Numbered from the stretch's first letter, positions 12,794-25,233 are shown. The stretch is DNA of 64,000 bases from Cryptomeria japonica (GCF_030272615.1 NC_081412.1:97589796-97653795), one strand, 5' to 3'. The notes: a model not told the origin generated them from the letters alone. Numbers and translations: made by a program.

Positions 12794-15122
12794 GCACTAG
12801 AGGGAATGTTTGAAATTTGAATTTTGAAACAAAGCTTACAAAATTGATTAATTCAAAATTTAAGAAAATAATGATGATACAATTTGAAATTTGTTGCGGG
12901 AAGAGGATGACACAATTTCCAAAAATGAAAGGAAATTGAAATTTTAAAATTAGGGCCAAGGAAATACCACTTAATTTTAAAATCAAAAATTTTAAAATAA
13001 GGGCAGACTATAATTAACTTATTAATTTTAAAAATTTTCTTGAAATTTGAAATGTTGAATTTTGAAGGTATTTCTAATTCTAGAGGAATCAAAAATTGAC
13101 AAAATCAGCCAATCTTTTGGATTTAGGCTATTAAATACAGTTATACAAGTCTCCCAAAGTTTCAAGAAAAAACCTGAGGACCGTGGCGAGAACACAAATG
13201 GTCCAAACAACTTTTTTTGAAATTTTCAAGGATGGATATTAAGATGATTTTAAAGCTAACCCCAAAAACTGACAAATTTTATGACCTCTAGATGGGAGCA
13301 ATAAAGGCGCAAATGTGAAAATAGGACTCTATTAAGGTTTTGAAGAAAAAGAAGAATTGAATTACAAATTTGAAAAAGGTCAAACCTAATGGATAGGGAT
13401 ACCTTGGAAAATGTTAAGAAGTCTGAATGTAAATGAAATTGATCTGAAATTTGCACAAAATCCAATTAATTTTAAAAATTAGGGTTTTATGACCTAACCA
13501 CTTAATTTTAAAATTTGAATTTTGGGGAAAAGCGGGGAAATTGAAAATTTGAATTGTAGGATTGAAGACAAATCTAAAAATTAAATGAAAATCCAATTTT
13601 TGCACAAGTTCAAGATGATTTTTGAAAATTAGGGTTTTAACAAGTAACCTCTTAATTTTGTAAATTTTAATTGGAAATTGAACAAGACAATGAGGAAATT
13701 GAATTTGACAATTAAAACAATTTTCAGATCTAAGATAACCACAAGCAACTTTATAAAAATTACAAGTTCAATTTTAAATTTAAAAACTAGGGTTTTTAAT
13801 GATTTAACCACTAAGTTTGAAGAAATTTGAAACTTGTAAATGAAAAATATGCAATTTTGTTCAAAGGAAAGCATGCAAGATGTCAGGTTCATCAAAATGT
13901 TATGTGGAAAAATGGTGATTGATGAGATCAAGAGGAAAACTACACTTTCCCTCAAAGAGGGATGAGAGTTTCACTATTGATTACCCTTCAAACAATTTTC
14001 ACCAAATTACATTTTGAAGAGGAGAGGAGAATTCACTAGATTCAACCTTCAAAGATGAACATTGAATTCTGAATGAAATGGGAATGGTAAGTTGATCCCC
14101 TCTTCCTTATTTCAAATGTAAAGTAATTGATTGAATTATGTAGTGCAAGAGTGGCAAAGAATTGATTATAACTTGAGATCGGAATATGGGATGAAGCTGT
14201 GCACTTGGATCTAGAAGTAATATGTCGAGATGAAGTCATCCTGTGAATTTGAGGAAAGGTTGCTCGGACCATGGTGGGAACGTACATGGTCCTCTGAAAA
14301 ATCAGCAAACTGAAAAGGGTTTTTCTGCCTCTGCAAATGGAGCCCAAATCCAAAAGTACAGCTGCGCACCTACAACCTACACACAGAAAAGAGAGGAAAA
14401 TGGGTTGGGATTGGGGGTTTGCCTTTAGGTCAAACCCCAGTTTTGAAATTAACCAAGTAATGAAAGAAAGTATTTTCAAGTAGTTGTAAATAAAATACTG
14501 AATTGTTAATCACCTCAAGGGAGGTTGAGGTAGCAATGTTGATAGAAATGCTTGTGTGGAATTGAATGTTGGAATCAATCTCCTCTTCAATGGCCGAATC
14601 CTTTACTTGAATGCAACATGTAGCCTTGAAGGGAGACTTGACAATGCTCAATGCTGGAAATGAATGCTTGATCGTTTGTGCAACTTGAATCTATCCAAAT
14701 TCGACCTATCCAACTTCAACCTATGAAAATGAGAGGATGAATTCTCCTTAAATACATGTTAGTGGATTTGATTTTCATCACAAGCCGACATCGAGGGAGT
14801 TTCCCGCCCAATGCACAACCAACAATGCAACCCTAGGAAGGGTCTTGCTGCAAACTAGGGTAGGGACAGGGGCGCCAAGCCCTTGTCCTAGGAGGACAAG
14901 GTTGCCACACCCCTATCCTTAGGGGGATAGTGGCACCACACCCTTGTCAAACCCCTTTCTCCAGGGTAGAGTGTGGATGAGGTGATGTAGAGGCCAAGAA
15001 AGAAGTTGTTCTGAGGGCTAAACAATCTCTAGTCTCCAATTAGGCTAGAGGATTCGATCTTGCATGCATGAGCACCCTAATGCAGTCGAAAATTGCCTGG
15101 GTCATAATTTTATGACACTACA
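12794..15122 (-). repeat. LTR plus leader between copies B and A
   Basis: On the minus strand the LTR begins TGTAGTGTCATAAAATTATG at 15122. Its inner end before the gag ATG could not be fixed, and no PBS was recognised. The same sequence occurs at 27006-29347, 35636-37993 and, diverged, at 59690-60910. It is full of alternating A-rich and T-rich stretches (aattttaaaa, gggttt) without coding potential. A TATA-like TATTTAAGG lies near 14744-14757 (minus). It serves as the 5' LTR of copy A and the 3' LTR of copy B. Confidence 0.7.
15101..15116. repeat. Palindrome at the LTR start
   Basis: gtcataa-tt-ttatgac is a perfect inverted repeat with a 2-base centre, six bases from the LTR terminus. Copies B and D keep it with one or two changes. 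Confidence 0.8.
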
Positions 15123-15137
15123 TTTAGTCCCCACTTT
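15123..15137 (-). promoter_or_regulatory. Polypurine tract of copy B
   Basis: The minus strand reads AAAGTGGGGACTAAA directly before the LTR start. Copy D has the same at 29348-29362 (AAAGTGGGGGCTAAA). Confidence 0.65.
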
Positions 15138-15873
15138 AGCGAGACTATAAGCATATGCCAATACTACTGGTAAAGTACAAGGAAACAAGATTGAAAGACT
15201 TTTACCACATCAAGGAGGCAAGATGTGCCAAGCCCCTAGTGCACTTAGGATCTTACGACTTCTATTAACAAGGTAAAAGGGAAGATCGAGAAGGGGAGAA
15301 CCATGAATGCAAGTAAAAAAGTTTGCTTCACTATGAGTCATGAAATCAAGAATACCAAATATTACAGAGCAAAACAAAGCTCACTAAGGAATTCTAAATA
15401 TCAAAGAAGGAAAATATGAGCAAAGTGTATGTCCTCACATTAAAGCGATCACACATGCCTTATCGGGAGTGATTTATTAAAGGTAGGATAAACCCAAGAG
15501 AAAGAGAAGGGAGGGAGCAAGTTATCACAATGATTTAGCCCCCAATCGAGGAATAAACCCAAGGATAATGAAAACAAAACACAAGGTAGTGTCGCTTTCC
15601 TCGGGGTCAGTATGCTGTATGATAACTCATGTATATCATGTATGTATATGCATATAATAATTGTCATTCCCCAAATAAGGACACTACCTTTGAAGAAAGG
15701 GAAGAGAGGATGTCTTTTGAGTCAACATGAAAGAGACCAAGAAAATATCTCAATACTTTGCATTTTCTCCAAGTGGATATTAAGGGAACAATAGAAGAAC
15801 AGGGATACACATAGAAAAATGGTCACAAAAGAGAAACAAAGGAGAGGGAGAAATATCTGTAGTGCTAATAGCA
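15138..15873 (-). other. 3' non-coding internal part of copy B
   Basis: Matches 29363-29564 of copy D up to about 15343. No protein is recognised. In copy D the remainder is missing, replaced by a Copia LTR fragment. A pol gene would be expected between protease and PPT in an autonomous element and is absent. Confidence 0.6.
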
Positions 15874-16152
15874 CTAATCTAGCACAGAATCCACCTCCCG
15901 ATCTTGCTGATCACTATTTTGGGAAGGCAAGCAACATGCCAGAGGAGTGGTATTGAGCACAACAGATGGAGCTATCAAAAGATCCAAACAAGGACAATGC
16001 TCATGTTGTAAGTCACTTTGTTTTATTCTAGGAGCTAGGATTAGGGTTTGTGAAAACTCATCCGATAAATTCTTGTCCACATAAATATGCTCATACTCAC
16101 TATCAGAATCATTAGGAGTTGTATTGCCATTATGAATAACATTTTCACCCAT
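15874..16152 (-). CDS. Conserved short ORF downstream of the protease, copy B
   Basis: 92 codons, starting MGENVIHNGN, acidic in the first half (SDSEYEH). Copy D encodes a closely similar protein at 29863-30082 (MGENIIHNGN...), so the reading frame was maintained at least until the copies separated. I do not recognise it. In Tat-like elements an acidic linker precedes the reverse transcriptase; this may be the remaining part of it, now the end of the coding region. It may be a separate ORF or the tail of the polyprotein in another frame. Confidence 0.45.
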   Translation of the reverse strand: MGENVIHNGNTTPNDSDSEYEHIYVDKNLSDEFSQTLILAPRIKQSDLQHEHCPCLDLLIAPSVVLNTTPLACCLPSQNSDQQDREVDSVLD

Positions 16153-16399
16153 TTCTTCATCAAAGTCTATAGAAAGAGGAGAAACACACGAATAGGAGTA
16201 AAACTATAACATGTTTTGTGTAAGTTATAATTTGGAGCCATAGGTTGAACATCTTGCTTGGGAGAAAAGGGAATCATGTCAATTGTCGGAGTCTAAGGAG
16301 ATTGAGCATTTTGAGGGATAGCTTCACAAGCTCAAACATGATGTCTTCATTGGCATTCTCTTGCACAATGATTCCATCAAGTCTTAGTGGAAGGCTGAG

Positions 16400-17554
16400 A
16401 AGGAGGAGGAACACTTGGAAAAGTAGGAATGTTTCTCTCCTTGATAGTGGAAGGTTTAGGTTGAAGTCTTTTTGGTTGACCAATAGGAGAAGCGGGCCTC
16501 CTCTCTTAATAACAGGAAGGAGGTGGAATGATGCCATAGAAAGGAGGAATATTAGGTGTAGGAAGGAGACTAGTTCTATCATGAGGAGGAGGTATAGGTC
16601 TAACCTTAGGAAGAATATTGTTGTTCTCCTTAAGAGAAGGTAAAGTCACATCCATAGGTATAGGTGGACGATCTTCCTTAGGAGGGAGATTAGTTATATC
16701 TATGAGGGAAAGAACCTCAATAGGAATGTTAGGTGTTGGAGATCTAGGTTGACTTAAGGATAAAATAATATCGTTCTTTCATTTTTGATAAGATCGAAAA
16801 AGAGCATCACTCCTTGATGGAAGAGATTGAAATTGTTTAGGCCAAAAGAGATCAATAGGAACACCGAGGCTTCTTTCGGATGTACAAAATAAGCTATGGT
16901 TCACAGTTATGATTTCTCCATTGTGAGGAAATTTTAGACACTTTTGGATTGGAGAAACAATAGCCTTCATGGAAGATAGGCAAGGATAGCCCATCTTCAC
17001 ATTGAATTGCTAAGAAGAAGGTATGATAACAAAGTCAACATCCATGGGTTTAGTATGAACTTCAACACCAAGGGTGATAGAGCCAATGGTAGGACAAGAG
17101 AAGCCATCAAATAACTTCACAACCACATTAGAAGAATCATATATTGGTTTATGCAATCGTAAAGTGAAAGATACTCTTTAGTTATGACATTAACCATGGA
17201 AGAGGGATCAATAAGGGCACCACGGAAAGGGATATCCTTAACCTTCGCAACTATGTAAAAAGGGCCATCGGGTGCTATAATGGTCTCACTAGGGTCAAAT
17301 GTAATACAAAGATCCTTAGGCGTATCATGTGTTTCTACCATGTTAACCAAGTTTGAAGCCATAAAGCTTAATTCTTTAGAAGAGAGAGAATTAGGCACAA
17401 TCTCAATAACGTTAGAGGTATGAGAAGGCAAGGGATCAGTGAAAATATTAAGATTTTGATTAGGAGGAGCTACTGATTTATTCCCTTTATCATTCACACC
17501 TACCACAGATATAGTATCATTATCACAATTCTTGAATCTTAGTTTTGAATGCAA
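16400..17554 (-). pseudogene. Copy B protease region and proline-rich tail
   Basis: Homologous to 317-1207. Open pieces are 17117-17554 and 16779-17000. The active-site segment is again GALIDPS, with D-P-S instead of D-[ST]-G. A one-base deletion near 17168 (gtgaaagat for gtgaaaagat) shifts the frame in the middle of the protease. The proline-rich tail (KRLQPKPSTIKERN on the minus strand near 16460) follows. Confidence 0.72.
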
Positions 17555-17592
17555 AACATTTCTCAGATATCATGATTAGGCTGATGATGAAA

Positions 17593-19205
17593 TTAGCAAA
17601 AGGAATTGTTATCAAAATAAGGGGATGCAAGTTTAGAAGGATCAATTTGTTTTATAGGAGGAAGTTTGATAACATTTCTGTGGAACAAGTGAAACATAAT
17701 ACTATGTAGAGATTCATTCAAGGAAGTAAACTTTCTTTCTCTTTGGAAAAATTTAGAAATAGAAGGCACACCTATTGTAGCATTCAAATTGTTGTTGTTG
17801 ATTGTATCATTGAACTTGATGAAGCTTTTTGTTGGTTTGAAATTTGCAAACAGTTGTTGAACACTCTCCCCCTTATCACTCAGAGCCATAGGAGTGTATT
17901 GTTCCATTTGACTTGCAACCAGTTGATAATTGTGGAGTGTTGCGCACAACTGCGAAAAGGAAGTGAACTCAGACATGAGAATTTTTTCCGTGATATCTTT
18001 TTGTAAATTAGAAATGAAAATTATTTGAATATTATTATCAGGTACATGAAAATAAATTTGAGCATACAAATGCTTATATCTACCAATGAAATCAGTCACT
18101 TTTTGTTTAACACCTTGTTTACAATGCATTAAATCAGTCAAAGTGATTTTAGGACCAATGTTGTTTTGAAATTGTTGGATGAAATCATTTTCCAATTTTT
18201 GAAAGGAGGTGATAGAATAAGATGGCAAAGAGAAATACCATTGTAAAGCCTTATCTCTTAGTGTTCTTGTAAACAATTTTGCAAGCGATCTTTGATCATA
18301 AGCAAAATCAGTACACAAGGTTTGAAATGTTTCGACATGCGTAAGGGGATCACCTTTTCCATTATAGAGTTCCAATTGAGGGATCTCCACATGTTTAGGT
18401 GAATCGAATTTAAAAATATCATGTGAAAGTGGGCTTGCAACATCAAAGGTGGACATACTAAACTTGGATTGACTCATAGAAGCAATTTGTTGTTGTAAGG
18501 AATACATAGTTTGAGCAAGATTGTTAATTGTTGCTTCAGTAGAAGAATTGATGTTAGACAAAGTTGATTGAGAAGGTGGTGTGATGTTATTGAAATAAGG
18601 CATGGACTAAGAATAAGGTGGTGGGACATTATGATAGGTAGGCATAGGTGATGATTGGGTTGAAAAAGGGACACTTAAAGGAGGAACAAAGTTGTTGAAG
18701 GAATTGCCCCCTTGTGTCACATTTATTGGTTGAGGAATAATAGGAACACTCATGAAAGACATAGGTAAAGATGGAGGATTAAATGAAGAAGAGGGATTTC
18801 CCCCATGACCAATGGTTATAGGAATGTCATTTTGAGTTGAAGTGGCCATGATATTGGAGGTAAAAGCAGGAATACTAGTCATAAGAGTATTCAAAGGAAT
18901 TGAAGGCTTGACTTGTGTTGGAGGTTGTGAATAAGCTAGGGTTTCAACACAACTCTTGATAGGCATGACATTAGAATCAACAATATGTGCAATACCATGC
19001 AATATATCAATTCCATTCTTATAACTTTGAATTATGCACTTAAGGCCTTCAATTAATGGAAGAGCTTCACTATTAGGGTATTCTTGGGATATCCATTGTT
19101 GAAAGTTATGAAATTTATTGTCCAATGTGGAAAGTTGAACTATAGATACCCTAGTTAAAGCTTCTTCTTCAACATGGGATTCATCAATGGGGTGAATAGG
19201 CACAT
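17593..19205 (-). pseudogene. Copy B gag, main part
   Basis: Open pieces 17593-18603 and 18607-19205 in the same family as 10837-12793; the first 20 residues of the frame at 18607-19314 come from the Copia LTR and are not gag. The gag domain keeps the motif LQWYFSLPSYSITSFQKLEN, which is destroyed by a stop in copies A and D, so B is the least damaged gag core. The N-terminal codons lie at 26860-27005 on the other side of the Copia insertion. Confidence 0.8.
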
Positions 19206-19210
19206 GATTA
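19206..19210. repeat. Left TSD of the Copia element (gatta)
   Basis: gatta here, ggtta at 26855-26859 (one change). Copy A at the same place reads acatgattaggatggg without interruption, confirming the insertion point. Confidence 0.8.
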
Positions 19211-20830
19211 TGATAACTCAATGATGAACCACTAGTACCAAACCGGTACTGAGAGGGGGGGGGTGAATCAGTATAGACACAAATACAGTCCAAAACCGGT
19301 TTGACAGCAAACACTCACAATGACTGATAAACAGAGATACCGGTAAAACAGAGTGCAACCGGTAACATCCAGTATAGCTCAGTCAGTCATGAAATGGTCA
19401 CTCACTAAGCTTTTCTCTTAGCTCAATACCACATTATCATAATATTCACATGCATGAACTAGTAGACTTAACCATCAAATCTTCACAATAGTGAGTTCAA
19501 TATCTTTTATAGACAGGCATAAAACATAGAACCTTCATGCGCATAACAAATAAAACAAAGCATCACAAGACAAAAGCATTTCACATGACACACATATTTT
19601 TCACGTGGAAACCCAACTGGGAAAAACCATGGTGGGGGTGAATACCCACAAGCTACTTTTTGAACTCTTTAGAAGTCCACTCTGTTAGAAGCCTCATCCG
19701 GTTAAGAACATTACAAAAGGTTCTGGTAGGAACCGATCCTGTTAGGGATCACCTAGTTAAGGGATACCCGATTAAGGGTTAAACCCGGTAGGGTCACCTT
19801 GTTAGAGGATTTCAAGAACTCAATAGCTGAAAGGATCTCCTAAGCTTCTCTAACTTCTCAGAACTCATTAGCTTTGACTTACCCGGTTAAGGGATTTACA
19901 GCAAGCCGGTTAAGACCACTCGATTTAAGGGATTTTGAATCAAGCCAGTTAAGGCTACCCTATTAGGGGATTTTACAACTATTGAAGTGGTTAGAGATCC
20001 ACAGGTATTACAATGATCTGTTAACAGTACTTAATACTAATACAGATCCGTTTAGGCTCCTCTTTTCCTTCTGCACATTCACTTTGCAGGTATCTCTTCT
20101 CTCCTATGGTCTGGCAAGAATCTCGTATCACTTTCATTGGATACACACTCACAACTTTTGCCAACAACTTTAGATAGAAACCTAACATCGACCTTATAGG
20201 GAACATACAGGTTGGTAGAAAAAACCTTAAACCCTAAACTTGTTAGGTTGAGCAATTCAAACGGTTCGATCCTGACCGTTGAAACATACTACATTAAATG
20301 CACCAGTCTTGAGTCGATCTCAAGACATTCTCCATTGTCCATTATCCACCATTTTCATGGTGGCTGATAACCCATCACGTGTTATCACCATTTGACAGAC
20401 TTCGCACATTCCCGAGGTAGATAGGAATAGTCTTCTTCATGCAAGATCCTTCATGCGCATAGAGCTTACGTGGCAACATGATCTGTCCTCCATCATACTG
20501 CTAACTCATCACACAAAGATCACCGATTGAGTCACACAGACTTGAGATACTCCAACCAGAAACCCCGTAGTGGAAGTTGTCTTACCAACCGGTAGTCATA
20601 CGGTGCTTCCATGTGCCTGGTCCCATAACTGCATGCAGGTTCACTTTGAACAAATGTGCTGCTTCACTTTGGCATATACTGGTTCACACATATGTTGGTA
20701 CCTCTTTCTTCACTTATCTCATGTACCAGTTCACACTATGTCTCATATTGACGTTAATGACAACATACAATATCATTATGTCTTCATGCTAGTTTACATA
20801 AGGCTCATGCCGGTTCACATAATGCCAACA
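19211..20830 (-). repeat. 3' LTR of the Copia element
   Basis: TGATAACTCAATG ... ATGCCAACA, 1620 bp, matching 25234-26854. Contains the LTR-end hairpin (19247-19273) and the stretch near 19605-19645 (cgtggaaaccc...gggaaaaacca) common in plant Copia LTRs. Confidence 0.93.
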
Positions 20831-20842
20831 ATCTCCCCCTTT
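20831..20842 (-). promoter_or_regulatory. Polypurine tract of the Copia element
   Basis: Minus strand AAAGGGGGAGAT directly before the LTR (TGTTGGCATT). It is the end of a near-palindrome TTGCCATCAATGCCAAAG. Confidence 0.9.
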
Positions 20843-20924
20843 GGCATTGATGGCAATATACAAAAGATATCTTCTCTGGTTCACATCTTCTCCCTATTTG
20901 CTTTAGATATCATTTCGCTTCACT

Positions 20925-20953
20925 TCTTCTCCCCCTTTGACAACAATGCCAAA
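20925..20953 (-). repeat. Second PPT-like palindromic motif
   Basis: Minus strand CTTTGGCATTGTTGTCAAAG followed by GGGGGAGAAG. Same design as the true PPT 90 bp further on; repeated motifs of this kind are a known mark of Sireviruses. Confidence 0.75.
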
Positions 20954-21082
20954 GTGGAGGTACAATCATCACTGTTTCCTCATGCTGCTCCACCTGAGGA
21001 GTAGCATCCTTAGACATTCCAATCAACCAAATATTTGTCTATCCAGTACCTGACTGATGTGGAACAACCACTTTTAGTTCAC

Positions 21083-21898
21083 CTACTGAAGGGGCAATAC
21101 CCCTAATTCACCTCTCAAATGCACAAATGTTGTCTTTGGGAGAGGCTTGGTGAATATGTCTGCTAACTGCTCCTTATTGGACACATGCTCCAGTGCAATC
21201 TCTTTATTCTAAACCTTTTCCCTCAAGAAATGATACTTAAGCTCAAAATGCTTGGTTCTAGAATGTAAAACTGGATACTTTGATATATTGGTAGCACTTG
21301 TGTTATCACAGAATATACTTACTGGTTTAGATACAAGGATCTTGAGGCCTTCCAATACATGCTTCATCTAGATTGTCCGAGTGTAGTTCATGAAAGCTAC
21401 AACATACTCCACTTCCGCTGTAGACTGAGAGATGCAACTCTTCTTTTTACTCATCCATGAGAGCAATCTACCACCAAGAAAGAATGCACCACCAGTTGCG
21501 CTCTTCTGATCATCCACATTACCGGCCCAATCAGCATTTGTGAATACTTTTAGATTGAAATTATTGTTGTATGGGTACCACAATCCATAGTCAATTGTTC
21601 CCTTTAGATACCTAAGAATCTGCTTGACTGCACTCAAGTGAGATTCTCTTGGACTCTTCTGGAACCTTGCAGTGATGCCAACTGCATGTGCAATATCTGG
21701 TCTGCTATGCACTACATAATGCAACTTACCAATCATTGATCGGTATTCCTTCTCATCAACCAGTGGGGAATCATCCTCCTTTGTCAATTTGCAACTGGTC
21801 ACCATCGGTGTACCAACCGGTTTGCTATCTTCCATGCCAAAAGTCTTCAACACCTCTTTGACATATTTGGACTGAGTGATGAAGATTCCATCTTTCAT
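21083..21898 (-). pseudogene. Copia RT C-terminus and RNase H
   Basis: The open piece 21368-21898 starts MKDGIFITQSKYVKEVLKTF and runs through LRYLKGTIDYGLWY, FTNADWAGNVDDQKSATGG and SQSTAEVEYV, the RNase H domain. Beyond a TAG at 21368-21370 the same frame continues with CDNTSA, TKHFELKYHFL and EQLADIFTKPL, the typical Copia RNase H end, to the natural stop TAG at 21083-21085 (GVLPLQ). A further in-frame TAG is at 21209-21211. The RNase H would remove the RNA template during reverse transcription. Confidence 0.9.
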
Positions 21899-22786
21899 CT
21901 ATTGGATCTGCAGTCCAATGAAGAACTTAATCTCCCCTATGAGTGACATTTCAAACTCTTTCTTCATCTCATCAGCAAACTCATGACTCATCTTGTCATC
22001 TCCACCAAAGATGATGTCATCAACAAAAACTTCACAGATCAGGATCTGATCTTCTTCAAACTTCAAGTAGATATTGCTATCTTCACTTGTTCTCTCAAAT
22101 CCAATCTTCACAAGATGGGAATGTAGGTGCTCATACCATGCCCTAGGTGCTTTATTTAGACCATATAATGCTTTGTGTAGCCTACATACCATGTCACTAT
22201 CTTCAGATAGGGTAAACCCATCTGGTTGCTCAATATATACCTCCTCTTCAAGTATACCATTTAGGAATGCAGATTTTACATCCATTTGATATACCTTGAA
22301 TCTCTTAAAATTTGCATATGCAAGAAGCATACGAACTCCTTCCAATTTGGCTACAGGAGCAAAGGTTTCCCCATAGTCTTCACCTTCTTCTTGAGCATAT
22401 CCTTTGCATACCAGTCTGGCTTTATTCCTAATCATTGTGCCATCCTCATTCAACTTATTTCTGAACACCCTTTTGGTGCCAATGACATTTTTATGCTCTA
22501 ATCTAGGTACCAAGGACCATGTACCATTTTTCTCTATCTGGTCAAGTTCTTCTCCCATTGCCTTGATCTAGTCTTCATCATTATGAGCCTCTTTGAATGA
22601 TTTAGGCTCAAATTCAGAGATCATGCATAAGTTTTCTCTGATCTTTTTTCTGGTAAGGATTCCTGCATCCTTATCACCTATGATCTGCTTGGGATCATGA
22701 TTCAACTTGACATACTGAGGAATGGTCTTAATTGGTTCTTCTTGTTTTTCTTCTTCATCCTTATCTTCATCAGTATCAACATTCAC
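21899..22786 (-). pseudogene. Copia reverse transcriptase
   Basis: Motifs in order: [66 protein letters not shown] and the catalytic [13 protein letters not shown] at 22568-22570 replaces a conserved tryptophan before [20 protein letters not shown]. The linker 22571-22786 is acidic (DTDEDKDEEEKQEE). The frame differs from the integrase part upstream, so an indel lies between about 22790 and 22870. Confidence 0.93.
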
Positions 22787-23778
22787 TGGTTCAAGAACAC
22801 TGTTACTGGTGCTCGGTTGACTAACAACCGGTTCCCAGAAGGTTGCAACCGTTCATTTACAACTTGCTCACTGCCGGTTTTCTCAGTCTTCTCAGAGGAT
22901 TCATCAACTCTTACATTGATGCTTTCCATAATTCTCCGAGTCCTATTGTTGTAGCACTTGAAAGCTTTACTCTTGGTGGAATATCCTAGAAATATTCCTT
23001 CATCACATTTAGCTTCAAATTTGCCCTGATGTTCACTCCTCTTGATGTAACATTTGCTACCAAAGACCTTAAAATAGTTTACCACAGGGGTCTTACCGGT
23101 CCAATACTCATAAGGAGTTTTGTCCTTGCCCTTTTTGATGAGTACCCAGTTCATAGTGTAAATTGCAGTGCTCACCGCTTCTCTCCAAAAGGTGTGAGCA
23201 ACCTTTCCTTGGATCAACATAGTTCTAGCTACTTCCACCACAGTCTGGTTATTCCTCTCTGCTAGGCCATTCTGCTATGGAGTCTGGGGGGTAGACAGCT
23301 GTCTCTTGATGCCAAATTCTTCACAGTACTTGTTGAATTCACTGGAAGTGAATTCCCCTCCTTGATCAGTTCTGAGACACTTGATCCTTTTATCGCTTTC
23401 CTTTTCCACTAATGCTCTGAAAGCTTTGAATTTCCCAAAAGCTTCAGACTTGTCTTTCAAGAATGTGACCCACATGATTCTTGAGCAGTCATCAGTGAGA
23501 ATCATGAAGTACCTATCACCCTGCACACTTCTAGTTTTCATAGGACCACATAAATCAATATGCACAAGATCAAGCAAGTTGTCAGCAGTGAAAGATTTAC
23601 CTTTAAAAGTTGAGGAAGACATTTTCCCCAATTGACATTCTCTACACAAGGTATTATCTGGTTTGCTCAGCACCGGCAACCCTCTAACTGCCTTGATCTT
23701 ACTAGCCTTCACAATGTTGTCAAAGTTCACATGGTAGAATCTCCTATGCCATATCCAGCTATCATCAAGCTTAGCCAT
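22783..23778 (-). pseudogene. Copia integrase
   Basis: GAG-pre-integrase/zinc region (WHRRFYHVNF ... CRECQLGK), catalytic core with HIDLCGPM, LTDDCSRIMWVTF and LRTDQGGEF...EFGIKRQLSTPQTP, giving the D,D,E pattern. A TAG at 23275-23277 falls in the TPQQNG motif. The second piece 22783-23241 (TMLIQGKVAHTFWREAV, GSKCYIKRSEHQGKFEAKCD) is the integrase C-terminal part. It would insert the DNA copy with a 5-bp TSD, as seen. Confidence 0.92.
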
Positions 23779-23826
23779 AAGACATGTACTTATATTAGCA
23801 TTTAGATGAAATAGGTTACCTTTAGT

Positions 23827-25164
23827 CTACATGTCGGTGGCTACCAATTTACCATCTTTACCTTTGATTCTACAAACCCCATTCTTGAATTGCAGAGTGA
23901 GTCCACTATCATTTAACTGGGCAACACTTAGAAGGTTGTGTCTGAGACCATCAACCCAATACACATTGTCAGCACTACTCTTTCCATTCAAGGAGATGGA
24001 CCCTCTGCCTTTGACCATGCATGGTGCATCATTGCCAAAGTGAACCACACCACCATCATACTCTTCTAATGATAGAAACTTGCTCCGGTCACCAGTCATA
24101 TGGTGAGAGTGGCCACTGTCAATGATCCACTCATTGGAATCATCAAACCGGGAGACAAGAGCCTTCTTGTCTGTCACATCTTCCTTTATAGCAACGAACA
24201 TAATGTCTTCATTCTCTTCATCTTCTGATTCCTCATCCGTGACACCTTCATCAACTGCCACAAAACAATTTCTCCTGTTTCCTCCTTTGAATTTCTTGAA
24301 CCTTTCTGGTTTGTCCTTGTTGTCACTATTAGGATAGTTCATAGCAATATGTCTTATCCATTTGCAGGAGAAACATTTCAAAGGTAGCTTACAATTGTAT
24401 TTACCAGTTCCTTTTGGGAATCTCCTATCTAGAAGAGCTTCAAATTCCATCAAAAACTCTTCATCCTTCATTTCTCTGTTCTGACTAGGTTCCCCACTAG
24501 TGCTAGCCTCTTTTCCTTTTCTGGATGGTATAGCAGAAGCTTTAAAAGCTGATTCTGACTTTTGAACATTACCAACAAAACTATTCAGCTCATAGGCTGT
24601 CAACTTGGCTATGATGGAGTCCAAGGATGCCTTAGACTTGTCTATTGATTTCAACTCCTAAATAGCAGCAACCCTTATTGCATAGACTGGCAACAAGGAT
24701 CTCAGGACTTTACTGACCATAGTGGAATCGTCTATTTTGCCACCTGCACTCTTTATTTCTCCAACAACTGTTTTGATTCTTATTCCATACTGCTGAATGG
24801 TCTCTCCTTCAACCATCCTCATGTCTTCAAACTTTCCTCTCAAGCTCTCTTCCTTAGCCTATTTTACATGCTCATCACCACCATAGATATTTTCAAGAGC
24901 ATCCCATACTTCTTTGGGATTTGCCTTGTCCTGAACATCAATAAACTCAATGTCAGATAGACTACTGATGAGGGCTTCCATGACTTGCCCATTTTCTTGT
25001 ATCTCTCTCTTTTGGTCATCGGTGAGAGTACTGGTAGGAACAACATATATATTTTCAACATAACTCCAGTGTTGAACACCCATGCTTTTGATGAATATCT
25101 TCATCCTGTCTTTCCATATACCAAAGTTTTCCCTATTGAACTTTGGACCTTCCCTCTTCATCAT
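23827..25164 (-). pseudogene. Copia gag and protease
   Basis: Starts MMKREGPKFNRENFGIWKD at 25164, right after the PBS and leader. Gag of the UBN2 type (FIKSMGVQHWSYVENIY, VWDALENIYGG) runs across TAG stops at 24859-24861 and 24658-24660. A CCHC knuckle near 24334-24375 reads CFSCKWIRHIAMNY, with the last cysteine changed to tyrosine (G to A). The protease site is IDSGHSHHMTGD at about 24120, with the Copia DSG motif; GHSHH stands for the usual GCSHH. The last stop of this piece is TAG at 23827-23829. Confidence 0.9.
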
Positions 25165-25219
25165 TTGGCTAGGATTTTTTCCTCAAGCAGTTAAGCTTAC
25201 AACACAGAGGACTTGGAGT

Positions 25220-25231
25220 GCTCTAATACCA
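25220..25231 (-). promoter_or_regulatory. Primer-binding site of the Copia element
   Basis: Minus strand TGGTATTAGAGC, one base (C to T) off the initiator tRNA-Met PBS, two bases from the LTR. Confidence 0.88.
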
Positions 25232-25233
25232 AT

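Noticed and set aside
14243-14479. Recurrent ORFs in the array LTR (14042-14479, 28249-28686, 36964-37293, minus)
   Set aside because: Present in all LTR copies but with shifting ends and no domain; likely conserved only because the LTRs are copies.
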